From positions 1 through 63,279 of the forward strand of contig NZ_FOSW01000021.1 of the NCBI RefSeq assembly GCF_900114385.1: a stretch of 63,279 nt of DNA, written 5' to 3'. Under the pieces are notes generated by a model that saw only the letters and a list, made by a program, of their open reading frames with translations, had not been told where the DNA came from and ran no database searches. The position numbers and the translations under genes were made by a program. Below, one piece after another: positions 17,437 to 26,005 of this stretch. This DNA comes from Geodermatophilus ruber (lineage in GTDB: Bacteria > Actinomycetota > Actinomycetes > Mycobacteriales > Geodermatophilaceae). Positions within the stretch are counted from its first letter, which is position 1, and every line of letters starts with the position of its first letter.

Positions 17437-18774
17437 TCAGCCCGCGACGGCACGCGACGGCCGGCCGGCGTCCTCCGCGCCGACCTCCCGCCGGCCGGGC
17501 AGTTCGCCGCCGAGCAGAGCGGCGTAGGCGGCCAGGTAGATCTCCTTCTGCGCGGTCCAGCCGAAGGCGCGGCACCGCTCCCGGGCCGCGGCCACCAGGG
17601 CCCGCCGGCGATCGGGGTTCTCGTGGAGACCGACGAGCGCGTCCGCGAGGCTCTCTGCGGAACCCGGCTCGAAGTACTGCACGGCGTCGTCCCCGAAGTA
17701 CCGGGCCGTCGACCGCAACCGGCTCGCCACCACCGGGACGTCCAGCAGCATGTACTCGTACATCTTGTTGGTGTGGACCAGGTTCGAGTACGGGGACGAC
17801 TTCTGGGCGACGATCCCCACGTCGGCCGCGCACAGTTCCGCCACCAGCTCGGGCATCTCCAACCACCCGAGGTACTGGACGCGGTCCCGCACCCCCTCCT
17901 CGTCGATGAGCCGCTGCACTTCGGGCAGGTACTCCCCGGTCCCCATGATGCGGAGACGGAGGTTCGGGATGCGGTCCGCGGCCAGCCGCACCGCCCGCAC
18001 CATCGTGTCGTGGCCGTACCGCTCGTCCACGAAGCCATGGCACACAGCGGTGAACCACGCGGGGTCGGGGGGCGCATCGGTCCTGTGCTCGAGGAGGTGC
18101 CGGGCGTCCGGGCCGTTGAGCACCACCACGATCTTGTCCGGGTCCGCGCCCCGCGCCACGTACGTCTCCTTGAGGTCGTCGGTCACCGTGACGACGAGGT
18201 CCGCGAAGCGGATCGCGGCCTGCTCGATGAACCGCAGGAGCCGCACCAGCAGGGCAGACCCGTACTTGGTCTTCCCGAGTTCCGGGGTGGGTTCCTGCAG
18301 GAACGCAACCACCTTGGCGCCCCGCAAGCGCGGGAGCAGCGCGGTGAAGACCAGGAAGTCGGGCATGGAGTGGGTCTGCACCACCCGGAAGGGACGCTGC
18401 CGGTGCAGCCGCGCGACCGTGACCGATGCCCCCACGAAGAACGCGAGGTAGTCCCGCACGTAGCTCAGCGGACCGCCCCGCCGGCGGGCCAGGGGCAGCC
18501 GGTGGAGGGTGACCCCGTTGTCGGTCTCGACGGCCGGCTTGCCGGGCTCCCGCAGGCACACGATGTCGACGTCGAGCCCCGCGTCCCGCAGTGCCTCCGC
18601 CTCCCGGCGGATGTCCAGCTCATAGTAGGCGCAATGGCGCACCAGGCAGACCCGGCCGGCCGGGGACGTCCCCCGCGCCGACATCCGCGGCCCATCACGG
18701 ACGTCGGCAATCGCCCTCCCCCGCGATCGCCGCACCTGCCGGGTCTCCCTGCGGCCGAGCGTGAAAAGACGCAT
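17437..18774 (-). CDS. Family 4 glycosyltransferase
   Basis: A 445-residue GT-B glycosyltransferase. The N-terminal domain contains RHCAYYELDIRREAEALR and HSMPDFLVFTALL. The C-terminal GT4 domain contains LRLRIMGTGEYLPEVQ, YLGWLEMPELVAEL and the nucleotide-sugar region SNLVHTNKMYEYMLLDVPVVAS. It adds a sugar, probably to the polysaccharide repeat unit, on the cytosolic face. ATG 18774, behind AGGTCAGG and a GGAGG further upstream, is preferred over 18837, which would run into the upstream gene. It lies 23 bases downstream of the sulfotransferase-like gene in the same leftward unit and converges with the main operon. Confidence 0.85.
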   Translation of the reverse strand: MRLFTLGRRETRQVRRSRGRAIADVRDGPRMSARGTSPAGRVCLVRHCAYYELDIRREAEALRDAGLDVDIVCLREPGKPAVETDNGVTLHRLPLARRRGGPLSYVRDYLAFFVGASVTVARLHRQRPFRVVQTHSMPDFLVFTALLPRLRGAKVVAFLQEPTPELGKTKYGSALLVRLLRFIEQAAIRFADLVVTVTDDLKETYVARGADPDKIVVVLNGPDARHLLEHRTDAPPDPAWFTAVCHGFVDERYGHDTMVRAVRLAADRIPNLRLRIMGTGEYLPEVQRLIDEEGVRDRVQYLGWLEMPELVAELCAADVGIVAQKSSPYSNLVHTNKMYEYMLLDVPVVASRLRSTARYFGDDAVQYFEPGSAESLADALVGLHENPDRRRALVAAARERCRAFGWTAQKEIYLAAYAALLGGELPGRREVGAEDAGRPSRAVAG

Positions 18775-18797
18775 GACCTGACCTGCCTCCGGATCCG

Positions 18798-19676
18798 CTA
18801 GCCGGCCGCCTCGAACATCGCCCCGTACGCCGCCCACGCGCGCCGGCGCACCGCCCTCACCTGCGGCCGTTCCAACTCAGCGCGACGGGCCTGCTTGGCC
18901 AGGCGCCGCCGTTCCGACGGCACCCACTCGTCGGGATCCGCGGCCGGTGCCGGCCGCCGCTTCGGATCGGCGAGTGCCGCGAGGACCTCTGCCCGGGAGA
19001 CGCGGCCCGACTCGAAGGCGATCATCGGCCAATCGGTCGGACGCAGCCGGACCAGTTCGGTCACCAGTGGTTCGTCCTCGGCGTCCGGCAGCCGGAACAC
19101 CGTCCCGAAGCGGTCGTTCAGCCGGTGTACAGCGGGCTTGATGTCGCGGGTCACCTCCTCGAAGTCGGCGACGACGAACGAGTCCCGGTACGGAAGCAGC
19201 CGCTCGTGGAAGCGGGCATACGCGAACAGCGCATCCCGCACCGTGACGTGCGGCTCCTGCACCGCTTGCGACAGGGCGGACTCGTCAGGATCCCGCACCA
19301 GCACGAGCGTCGGCAGCGCACGTCGAGCGGCTTCGATGATCTGCGCGGGAGCATGCAGGTGATGGGCCAGCCGAATCGGACGCTCCTGGGCGAGCTGGAA
19401 GGCGTAGACCAGATAGGTGCTCGCCGCACGGGTGTATCCGTCGATGACCAGCTCGGTGTCCGGTCCGATCACCTCAGGTGTCGGCCCGGGGTAGCGCCTG
19501 CGGGCGAGCGGCAGGTACAGCGCCGGCCGCTCGCTCAACCAGGTGCGCGCGACATGCCGAGCACGCCCCCATGCGCTGGGACGTCTCGAGAGCGGAGTCC
19601 TCGGCCGGTGCGGCACCCGTCTGTGGTGCACGTGGAGTTCGGGCATGCCCGAACGTTTCGCGGCGCGGGTGTTCAC
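18798..19676 (-). CDS. Sulfotransferase-like protein
   Basis: A 292-residue protein. After a basic N-terminal region, LVIDGYTRAASTYL (residues 76-89) occupies the place of the 5'-phosphosulfate loop, and LVLVRDPDESALS (124-136) resembles the 3'-phosphate-binding RDPxxSxxS segment of PAPS-dependent sulfotransferases. FVVADFEEVTRD in the middle also fits the family. The first loop lacks the usual Lys/Arg-Ser/Gly-Gly-Thr spelling, so binding needs testing. GTG 19676 follows AGGAG; the stop is TAG (18798-18800). With ATP sulfurylase at the other end of the locus, sulfation of the secreted polymer is a reasonable hypothesis. A non-catalytic P-loop protein is the alternative. Confidence 0.6.
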   Translation of the reverse strand: MNTRAAKRSGMPELHVHHRRVPHRPRTPLSRRPSAWGRARHVARTWLSERPALYLPLARRRYPGPTPEVIGPDTELVIDGYTRAASTYLVYAFQLAQERPIRLAHHLHAPAQIIEAARRALPTLVLVRDPDESALSQAVQEPHVTVRDALFAYARFHERLLPYRDSFVVADFEEVTRDIKPAVHRLNDRFGTVFRLPDAEDEPLVTELVRLRPTDWPMIAFESGRVSRAEVLAALADPKRRPAPAADPDEWVPSERRRLAKQARRAELERPQVRAVRRRAWAAYGAMFEAAG

Positions 19677-19896
19677 GAGTTGCTCCTGGGTTCGGAGGCG
19701 CCATGCTCCGGCTCGTTCACCGAGCCGGCGGGGACATGGCGACGGCGGCCGTCTGGTCGTGCGGGGACACTAGGGGCGGCCGGCACGGGATCGGGGCCGT
19801 CCCGGTTCGGTTCTTCGCCGGCATCCCGTTCCCCGGCGCAGTCCGCACGCAGGACGCCCGAGTACTCGCCCTGCGTGAAGAAGCCGGCTGCCACCT

Positions 19897-21084
19897 TCAC
19901 TCGCTGTTCCCGGCCAGCCGCTCCCGGACCTCTCTGCCCCAGAACGGAGTCGGGGTCCCCTCGTAGTCGGAGATGAGCGAGGCGCAGTCATTCCAGACGT
20001 TCCATGTCCACGCTGTGTAGCTGGCTCCGTGCGCGTCCAGCCAGTCGAAGGCCCGCTCGGAGAAACCGGCCTCGGCCACGTTCGCCGGCGTGCAGTTCTC
20101 GTCCAGGTCGGGGCCCACCTCCCCGGCGTAGAGCGGCACGACCGATGCGACCCTGGCCAGCACCGTGTCGAAACACGATTCGTCCGCGCACCGGTTGTGC
20201 GGGTAGGCGTGGAACGAGGCGACGAGGTTGTGGAGGGGGTCGACGGGCTGGTACTCCAGCCACCGGTCCAGAGCAGCCGCCCAGTCGATGCCGCCCACGG
20301 CGATCACGTTGCGTGCACCGGTGGCGCGGATGGTCGTGATGAGCTCGTTCATACCGGCCGCGGTGTAGGTCTGCGAGGCGTTGCGCGACGGCAGCCGGCA
20401 GCCACCGTCGCGCCAGCACGACCAGGCGCGGCGGCTGTCCGCCTCGTCGAACGGGAACGGTTCGTTGAACACGTCGAACACCACTGCGGTGTCGTCCTTG
20501 AAGGTGGTGGCGACCCCGCGCCAGAAGTCCGGGCTGTGGCTCCGACTCGGCATCTGCTCCTGCTCCAGCGCGCGGGCCCGACCCGGTGCCGAGCGATGCA
20601 GGTCCAGGACCACGACGAAGCCGTGGCTACGCAGGAGGCTCACGAAGTGGCGGATGGCCTTCTGGTACGCGGCTCCCCCGTAGGCCCGCTGCACGCCCGG
20701 TCCGAGCCAGCACTGCTCGTTGAGGGGGACGCGTACGGTGTTCGCGCCCCTCCAGGTCATCATCGCGGCCACCGTCGATGCCGACATGCGAGTGTTCCGA
20801 GCCGCGTGGCTGTCGAAGATGCCCCAGCCCTGGGCGCAGGCGTACTCGGCGCCGGAGTTGTTGAAGCCGAGCAAGCGGACCGGAGCGCCATCCTGGTCGA
20901 CGAGTTGGTTGCCCCGGACGTTGAGGGCGGTGATGTGGCCCCGGGCACCGGTCACGGCCGCCGGTGACGAGCTCGGGGACTGTGCGGAGTCGACGAACGA
21001 TCTCGTCCCGGACGCTCGGCCGACGACCACGAGGATCAGCAGGACCCCGACCGCCACGGCCGTCCAGCGCGTGCGGTGGGACAT
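19897..21084 (-). CDS. GH5 endoglucanase-like secreted or anchored hydrolase
   Basis: A 395-residue protein with an N-terminal hydrophobic signal or anchor (residues 8-25), a short Ser-rich linker and a GH5 (beta/alpha)8 domain. The acid/base is E208 in VFDVFNEP and the nucleophile E322 in PLYAGEVG. NTVRVPLNEQCW, LDLHRSA and FHAYPHN are further GH5 landmarks. It should cleave beta-linked glucan or mannan outside the cell and may trim or release the polymer made by this locus. ATG 21084 follows GAGAGGAA. The tandem NodB gene is 53 bases upstream on the same strand, so the two are likely co-transcribed. Confidence 0.85.
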   Translation of the reverse strand: MSHRTRWTAVAVGVLLILVVVGRASGTRSFVDSAQSPSSSPAAVTGARGHITALNVRGNQLVDQDGAPVRLLGFNNSGAEYACAQGWGIFDSHAARNTRMSASTVAAMMTWRGANTVRVPLNEQCWLGPGVQRAYGGAAYQKAIRHFVSLLRSHGFVVVLDLHRSAPGRARALEQEQMPSRSHSPDFWRGVATTFKDDTAVVFDVFNEPFPFDEADSRRAWSCWRDGGCRLPSRNASQTYTAAGMNELITTIRATGARNVIAVGGIDWAAALDRWLEYQPVDPLHNLVASFHAYPHNRCADESCFDTVLARVASVVPLYAGEVGPDLDENCTPANVAEAGFSERAFDWLDAHGASYTAWTWNVWNDCASLISDYEGTPTPFWGREVRERLAGNSE

Positions 21085-21137
21085 CGGCTGTTCCTCTCAC
21101 CCGGACGACGGCCACGACGGGGGCGGAGCACAGCGGC

Positions 21138-22817
21138 TCAGGGGCCGTTGGCCACGACTTCCCGGACCGTCTTCACCGTCGTCCCGGGGGGCGCGTCGTG
21201 CTGCAGCCAGTCCAGGAAGGCGGTGAGGGCGCTCTCCTCCACACCGTCGGCCATGCAGGCCGCGAACTCGGGATCGCTCGGCCTGCAGATGCTGTGGAAG
21301 ACCACCTGCACCCAGCCGCCACCTGAGTCGGCCGCCGTCACGATGGCCCGCTGGAGGCGGTCGAGGGTGAGGGGGCTGTTGCCGGAGACGCCGACCGCCC
21401 GCGTGGAGAACGGGTCGACCGGCGGGATGGTGTCGGGGACGACCACCCCATCCGGGGAGACGCTCTGGGTCGACCGGGCCGACCGGTAGCCGCAGGACTC
21501 CACCAACTGCCGGGCCGCCGCGTCCGCCTTGCCGTACGGGTAGGCGAAGCTCTGCGGGTCCAGTCCCATCTGCCACAAGCGGGTGCGGTCCCGGCAGATC
21601 TCGTCGCGTTTGACGGATTCCGGTATCCCGGGATCGGTGAGATCGACGTAGGTCGACGTGTGGCCGCCGATCTCGTTGCCCTGCATGAGCAGGCGGAAGA
21701 TCGCCTCCCAGCTCAGGTGGTTCGGGTTGCTCCCGGCGAAGGGGTTCTCCCCGTCGATCAGCCCGGTGTTGACGAAGAAGGTCCCGTGCATCCGGTGGGC
21801 GCGCAGCGCATCCCCCGCCAGTTCCTGGCTGGCGTGGCCGCCGTCGAACGTGAGCGACACGACCGTCCTCGGTGCGGGGAGCGGAGGCTGCGGCGGCGCC
21901 CCCATCACCTCGCGCACCGTCCGCACGGTCGTGCCCGCCGGGGCTCCGTCCGCGGTCCCGGCGTCGTGCAGCCAGCGCAGGAAGGCCGACAGCACGGCGT
22001 CGTCGACGGGCTTCACGCTGGACATGCAGTCCTCGTACGCCGGGTCCGTGGAGTGGCACACCTCGTTGAAGACCAGCGGGATCCAGTGCCGGTTCCCCGC
22101 GCCCGCCGTCACCGCGCGCTGCAACTCCTCCAGGGTGAGCGGGGACGGGGAGGTCCGATCGGGGTTCCGCACCACGAAGGGTTCTTCCGGAGGCAGCGGG
22201 ATGGCGGCCGCGGCCGGGCCTTGATCGGCGAACAGCCCACCGATGACGCGGCCGGACGAGTACCCGCACGAGGCGACGAGGTCGGCCAGCGAGCGGTGAA
22301 CGGTGGAGAAGTCGTACGTGTGCTTGCCGGCGGGATAGGCGAAGCTGCGCGGGTCCAAGCCGAGCCCGGCGAGTCTGTCGCGAGCCCCGCAGACCTGCTT
22401 CTGCTTGTCGGCGTAGTCCTGGGCGGGATCGGGCAAGGGGATGGTGAGGTCGCGAGCATCCTGGGTGGAGCCCCCGATCTCGTCTCCCTCGCGATAGAGC
22501 TGCTGGGCCTGCTGCCAGCTCATGCAACAGGGGCCGTTGGCGTCGATCGGACCGGTGGGCACGTAGAAGGTGCCGCTCATGCCGTACTGGCGCAGCAGGG
22601 GCCGGGCGTAGCGGTACTGGCTCGCCTTCCCGCCGTCGAACGTCAGGGAGACCACGGTGCCCCGCGGTCCGCCCGGGGCCGCCCCCGACGAGGGATCCTC
22701 GCTGGTGGTCCGGGCGAGGGCCCACACGGAGGCGGCCACGACGCACGGGACGAGGACGAGCAGGATGGCCCACCGCAGCCGTGAACCGGGGCGGCGGGGT
22801 CGTCGGGAAGGGGTCAT
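21138..22817 (-). CDS. Tandem NodB-domain protein with degenerate metal sites
   Basis: A 559-residue protein with an N-terminal signal anchor (about residues 16-35) and two NodB (CE4) homology domains, near residues 54-306 and 317-559, each ending in a similar GTTVxTVREV tail. Motif 1 is TFDGG in both (D61 and D325 kept, the second, metal-binding Asp changed to Gly). Motif 2, normally HTxxH, is STQDA in domain 1 and HTSTY in domain 2. The third motif, FAYPxGK, is present in both. Deacetylase activity is therefore doubtful; sugar binding is plausible. AGGAGA precedes ATG 22817. It is the first gene of the unit with the GH5 hydrolase. Confidence 0.75.
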   Translation of the reverse strand: MTPSRRPRRPGSRLRWAILLVLVPCVVAASVWALARTTSEDPSSGAAPGGPRGTVVSLTFDGGKASQYRYARPLLRQYGMSGTFYVPTGPIDANGPCCMSWQQAQQLYREGDEIGGSTQDARDLTIPLPDPAQDYADKQKQVCGARDRLAGLGLDPRSFAYPAGKHTYDFSTVHRSLADLVASCGYSSGRVIGGLFADQGPAAAAIPLPPEEPFVVRNPDRTSPSPLTLEELQRAVTAGAGNRHWIPLVFNEVCHSTDPAYEDCMSSVKPVDDAVLSAFLRWLHDAGTADGAPAGTTVRTVREVMGAPPQPPLPAPRTVVSLTFDGGHASQELAGDALRAHRMHGTFFVNTGLIDGENPFAGSNPNHLSWEAIFRLLMQGNEIGGHTSTYVDLTDPGIPESVKRDEICRDRTRLWQMGLDPQSFAYPYGKADAAARQLVESCGYRSARSTQSVSPDGVVVPDTIPPVDPFSTRAVGVSGNSPLTLDRLQRAIVTAADSGGGWVQVVFHSICRPSDPEFAACMADGVEESALTAFLDWLQHDAPPGTTVKTVREVVANGP

Positions 22818-23112
22818 GCCACTGTCTCCTGGCGGATCACCGCAGAACAGGTGGCCTACACGCGGGCCCGAATCGCCCGGCGGGCCGTCAGCAACCCGAA
22901 TGGTTCGTCATGGACGGGTCCCCGTGCGGTCTGGACGATACCGAGGCTCCGCGCCGCCTCGGAAGGCCTCGAAGCAAGGCGTCCCCAATTGTCCGGGCGC
23001 ACCGACACCCATTGACGTACACGGCAAGAAATGGTCTCGGAGAGCGATCACTCTTCGCGCACGCCGAAATACACCAGTTGGCAGGCGTCCTGCTGCGGTG
23101 CTCACAAATGGT

Positions 23113-23171
23113 TTCGCGCTGGCCATGCCGACGTCGAACACCCCGAACCGGGTCAGCAGCGACCCGCGGCC
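23113..23171 (-). pseudogene. Relic of an NrfD-type gene 3' end
   Basis: On the minus strand this reads GSLLTRFGVFDVGMASAK, almost identical to GSLLTRFGVFDAGMASAK at the C-terminus of the NrfD gene. At DNA level 23113-23171 matches 27306-27363 with about two substitutions and one indel. Similarity stops abruptly after it and no start or full frame exists, so this is a decayed or partly deleted duplicate. Confidence 0.7.
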
Positions 23172-23177
23172 CCCTCC

Positions 23178-23203
23178 AGGGCAGAAATGGCGATTTCTGC
23201 CCT
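23178..23203. repeat. Perfect 11-bp hairpin
   Basis: AGGGCAGAAAT (23178-23188) pairs perfectly with ATTTCTGCCCT (23193-23203) around the tetraloop GGCG. It lies between the two formate dehydrogenase relics, in the place occupied by about 1 kb of NrfD gene in the intact operon. Confidence 0.75.
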
Positions 23204-23207
23204 CTCA

Positions 23208-23252
23208 TCAGGGCCTCCGCGAGCCGAGGACGGCGGACAGCGCCGCCTCCAG
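23208..23252 (-). pseudogene. Relic of the formate dehydrogenase beta gene 3' end
   Basis: The minus strand reads LEAALSAVLGSRRP and then TGA, against VGVALSAVLGSRRKR and TGA at the end of the intact beta subunit. About 28 of 31 bases agree with the 28.26-28.29 kb region. It precedes the NrfD relic in the same order as in the intact operon. Confidence 0.6.
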
Positions 23253-23416
23253 CGGTCCGCCCCGCAGGTCATCTCGAAACGAGACCGAATCCTGGTGCGC
23301 GCAGACCACGGGGCGCACCGCCGGACGGGCGTCGACCGCAGGCGCACCGAGCGGGCGCGACGGCGCGCTCTCACCGTGGGTGCGCTCAGAAACCCCGAGC
23401 CGACGGCCGGGGCCGC

Positions 23417-23848
23417 TCAGAACCCCGAGCCGACGGCTGCGGCGAGGAGGATCGTGAAGAACGCGAGCGCGCCGATGATCCCGCAGACCAGGCCCGCGGT
23501 CGCCAGGCCCGCGCTGCCGCCGGCCCGCTTGATCTGGGACATGCCGACCCCGCTCAGCGCGATGCCGACGATCGCGAGCACCAGCCCCAGGCCCGGCACC
23601 CAGAACAACAGCAGCCCGAGCAGGCCGGTGACGAACCCGGCGATCCCCAGCCCGTTGCCCGGCACCGGCTGGCCCGGGAACGGCGGCGGGTAGCCGTACC
23701 CCGGCGGCACGGGCGCGCCGTACGGCTGACCGCCGTACGGGTCCTGCCCGTAACCGGGCGGCGGCGGGTACTGCGGGCCGCGCGGATCCACCGGCAACTG
23801 GTGGGGACCCTGACCCTGCGGCCAGGTCGGTTCCTGGGGGTTGCTCAC
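23417..23848 (-). CDS. DUF4190-type small membrane protein
   Basis: A 143-residue protein. The first 65 residues are Pro/Gly/Tyr/Gln-rich (PPPPGYGQDPYGGQPYG). Two hydrophobic hairpins follow (GLGIAGFVTGLLGLLLFWVPGLGLVLAIVGIALSGVGMSQIKR and ATAGLVCGIIGALAFFTILLAAAVG), the usual DUF4190 layout. GTG 23848 is chosen because AAGGA lies about nine bases upstream; the much longer frame extending to 25864 is antisense shadow. The function of the family is unknown, but it is common in actinobacterial membranes. A 24-base copy of its 3' end sits just downstream (23384-23407). Confidence 0.8.
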   Translation of the reverse strand: MSNPQEPTWPQGQGPHQLPVDPRGPQYPPPPGYGQDPYGGQPYGAPVPPGYGYPPPFPGQPVPGNGLGIAGFVTGLLGLLLFWVPGLGLVLAIVGIALSGVGMSQIKRAGGSAGLATAGLVCGIIGALAFFTILLAAAVGSGF

Positions 23849-23995
23849 GGCGTCGTCGTCCTTCGGGCGGCCGGTGGGACCCGGCCAGTCTGCGCCGTGG
23901 TCCGGCCGGCGGCCCGCGGGTCTCCCCCCGAGGGGTGATCCCCGCCGTCCTCGCCTCGCGCGGAGTCCGCCGGGGACCGATGGGTTCCGCATGCA

Positions 23996-26005
23996 GTGCG
24001 ACCTGGGCAGACGCCCGTGAGCCGGTCCGCCCCCGCGCGCGGCCGCCACCGGGCGACCCGTGCCTCCGCCGGCTTGCGGCCCGCCCCGGCGCGCCCGGCC
24101 GCCGTCCGCCGGCGTCCGCGGCCGGGCGGCGAGCTGCCCGCCCCGGAGAGCACCGCGCGCCGCGCCCTCCTGCACGCGGTCGCCGTCGGCGCGATCGCCT
24201 GCACGGTGGTCTACCTCGTCTGGCGGATCGGCTGGACGATGCCCTCCGGCGACGCGCTCTGGCTCGGCATCCCGTTCCTGCTGCTGGAGCTGCACGGCTT
24301 CGTCGCGCTCGTCCTGTTCGTCGTGACCACCTGGGACGTCACGCCCACCCGCGAGCGGCTCCGGACCCCGCCCAAGGCCGGCCCGCAGCCCAGCGTCACC
24401 GTGCTGATCGCGACCTACAACGAGCAGCTCGAGGTGCTGCTGCCCACCGTCACCGCCGTGCTCGCCATGGACGGCGACCACGAGACCTGGATCCTCGACG
24501 ACGGCGACCGCCCCGAGGTCGCCGAGATGGCTCTCGCGCTCGGCGCCCGCTACGTGACCCGCCCGGTGCACGACCACGCCAAGGCGGGCAACCTCAACCA
24601 CGCGCTGCGGATGGTCACCACCGACCTGATCGCGGTGTTCGACGCCGACCACGTGCCCGAGCCGGACTTCCTCATCCGCACCGTGCCCTACTTCGCCGAC
24701 CCGCAGCTGGCGCTGGTGCAGACCCCGCAGGACTTCTACAACCAGTCCTCCTTCGAGCACCACCACCCCGGCTCGGCGCTGCACGAGGAGTCGCTGTTCT
24801 ACCGGGTCATCCAGGCCGGCAAGCACAACGCCGGGGCGGCGTTCTGGTGCGGCACCAACGCCGTGCTGCGGGTGTCGGCGCTGCGCAGCGTCGGCGGGGT
24901 GGCCACCGAGACCCTGACCGAGGACTTCCACACCACCATGCGGCTGCACGCCGCCGGCTGGCGGACCGCGTACCACAACGAGGTCCTCGCCAGCGGCCTG
25001 GCCGCCGGCACCCCGGACGCCTTCTACGCCCAGCGCCGCCGCTGGGGCCGCGGCGCCATGCAGGTGCTGCGCGTCGACAACCCGCTGACCACCCCCGGGC
25101 TCACCCTCGCCCAGCGGCTGAGCTACGCCTACTCGCTGTCGGCCTGGTTCGACTCCTGGCGCACCCTCGGCCTGGCGCTGCTGCCGGTCGCGGTGCTGGC
25201 CACCGGGCTGTTCCCGGTCAGCACCGACCCGTGGGCGTTCCTGTTCTTCGCCGGCTCGGCGTTCGTGCTGCAGCAGGCGGCGATCACGCTGCTCGGCCGC
25301 GGCTTCGCCCGGGCGGACTTCTCGCTGCTGTTCGACGTGCTGCGGCTGCCCTCCAACCTGGCGGCCACCCTGTCGCTGCTGCTGCCGGGCACCGGCACCT
25401 TCGCGGTGACCGCCAAGGGCCGCACCGGCGAGGACCGGGCCCGCGCCCGGGTGCCGTGGGTGCTCTGGGCCCTGGCGCTCGTGCTCGTCTCCGCCGTCGG
25501 CTACGCCGGACTCTCCCTGGCCGGGCTGACCCCCACCCGCTACCCGGCCACCGTGACCGCCGCGGTGCCGCTGCTGTGGCTGGCCGTGACCGCCGGCTTC
25601 GTCGGGACGGCGATCGCGCGCATCCGCAGCTCCCGGTTCGGCACCGAGCGGCGGGACGGGCACCGCTTCCCCCTCACCGTCCCGGCCACGCTCGACGGGC
25701 TGCCCGGGGGGATGGTCGACGTCTCCCTCGGCGGGGCCCAGGTGCGCCTGCCCCGTCACGCGCTTGCGGTCGGCACCGAGACCCTGCTGGCCATGTGGGT
25801 GCCCGACCGGCGCGAACCGATCATCTTCGAGGTCGTCGTCCGCTCGGTGCAGGGCGACCGGCACCGGCTGCAGTTCCGCTCCCGGGACTGGCGCGCGCTG
25901 GCCGCCCTCTCCGCGGCCGCCATGGGCGTGGCCGCGCTGAAGTGGGCCCCCGCCGCCGCCGGTACCGCCGTCCGCCCCGGGGCACGCGTGCTGGAGCCGG
26001 CGTGA
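23996..26005 (+). CDS. bcsA: Cellulose synthase-like glycosyltransferase with PilZ domain
   Basis: A 669-residue BcsA-like GT2 enzyme. Two N-terminal membrane helices (about 55-112) are followed by the catalytic domain with DDG at 168-170, DAD at 216-218, TED at 308-310 and QRRRW at 346-350. About four more helices come next, and then a C-terminal PilZ domain (RRDGHRFP and DVSLGGAQV, about 545-585) whose RxxxR and DxSxxG motifs bind cyclic di-GMP. It should polymerise and export a beta-1,4-glucan or related polymer when cyclic di-GMP is present. GTG 23996 is used; GTG 24017 is an alternative. The GH26-like gene starts in an overlapping GTGA. No BcsB, C or D genes are adjacent. Confidence 0.88.
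   Translation: MRPGQTPVSRSAPARGRHRATRASAGLRPAPARPAAVRRRPRPGGELPAPESTARRALLHAVAVGAIACTVVYLVWRIGWTMPSGDALWLGIPFLLLELHGFVALVLFVVTTWDVTPTRERLRTPPKAGPQPSVTVLIATYNEQLEVLLPTVTAVLAMDGDHETWILDDGDRPEVAEMALALGARYVTRPVHDHAKAGNLNHALRMVTTDLIAVFDADHVPEPDFLIRTVPYFADPQLALVQTPQDFYNQSSFEHHHPGSALHEESLFYRVIQAGKHNAGAAFWCGTNAVLRVSALRSVGGVATETLTEDFHTTMRLHAAGWRTAYHNEVLASGLAAGTPDAFYAQRRRWGRGAMQVLRVDNPLTTPGLTLAQRLSYAYSLSAWFDSWRTLGLALLPVAVLATGLFPVSTDPWAFLFFAGSAFVLQQAAITLLGRGFARADFSLLFDVLRLPSNLAATLSLLLPGTGTFAVTAKGRTGEDRARARVPWVLWALALVLVSAVGYAGLSLAGLTPTRYPATVTAAVPLLWLAVTAGFVGTAIARIRSSRFGTERRDGHRFPLTVPATLDGLPGGMVDVSLGGAQVRLPRHALAVGTETLLAMWVPDRREPIIFEVVVRSVQGDRHRLQFRSRDWRALAALSAAAMGVAALKWAPAAAGTAVRPGARVLEPA

Larger units (their letters stand above)
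22818..23416. other. 599-bp gap carrying relics of formate dehydrogenase genes and a hairpin
   Basis: No intact gene was found. The part near 22818 should hold the promoter of the leftward NodB/GH5 unit. Between 23113 and 23252 there are two fragments matching the ends of the NrfD and beta-subunit genes at 27-28 kb, separated by a perfect hairpin. From 23384 to 23407 there is a copy of the last 24 bases of the neighbouring membrane-protein gene. Confidence 0.6.
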
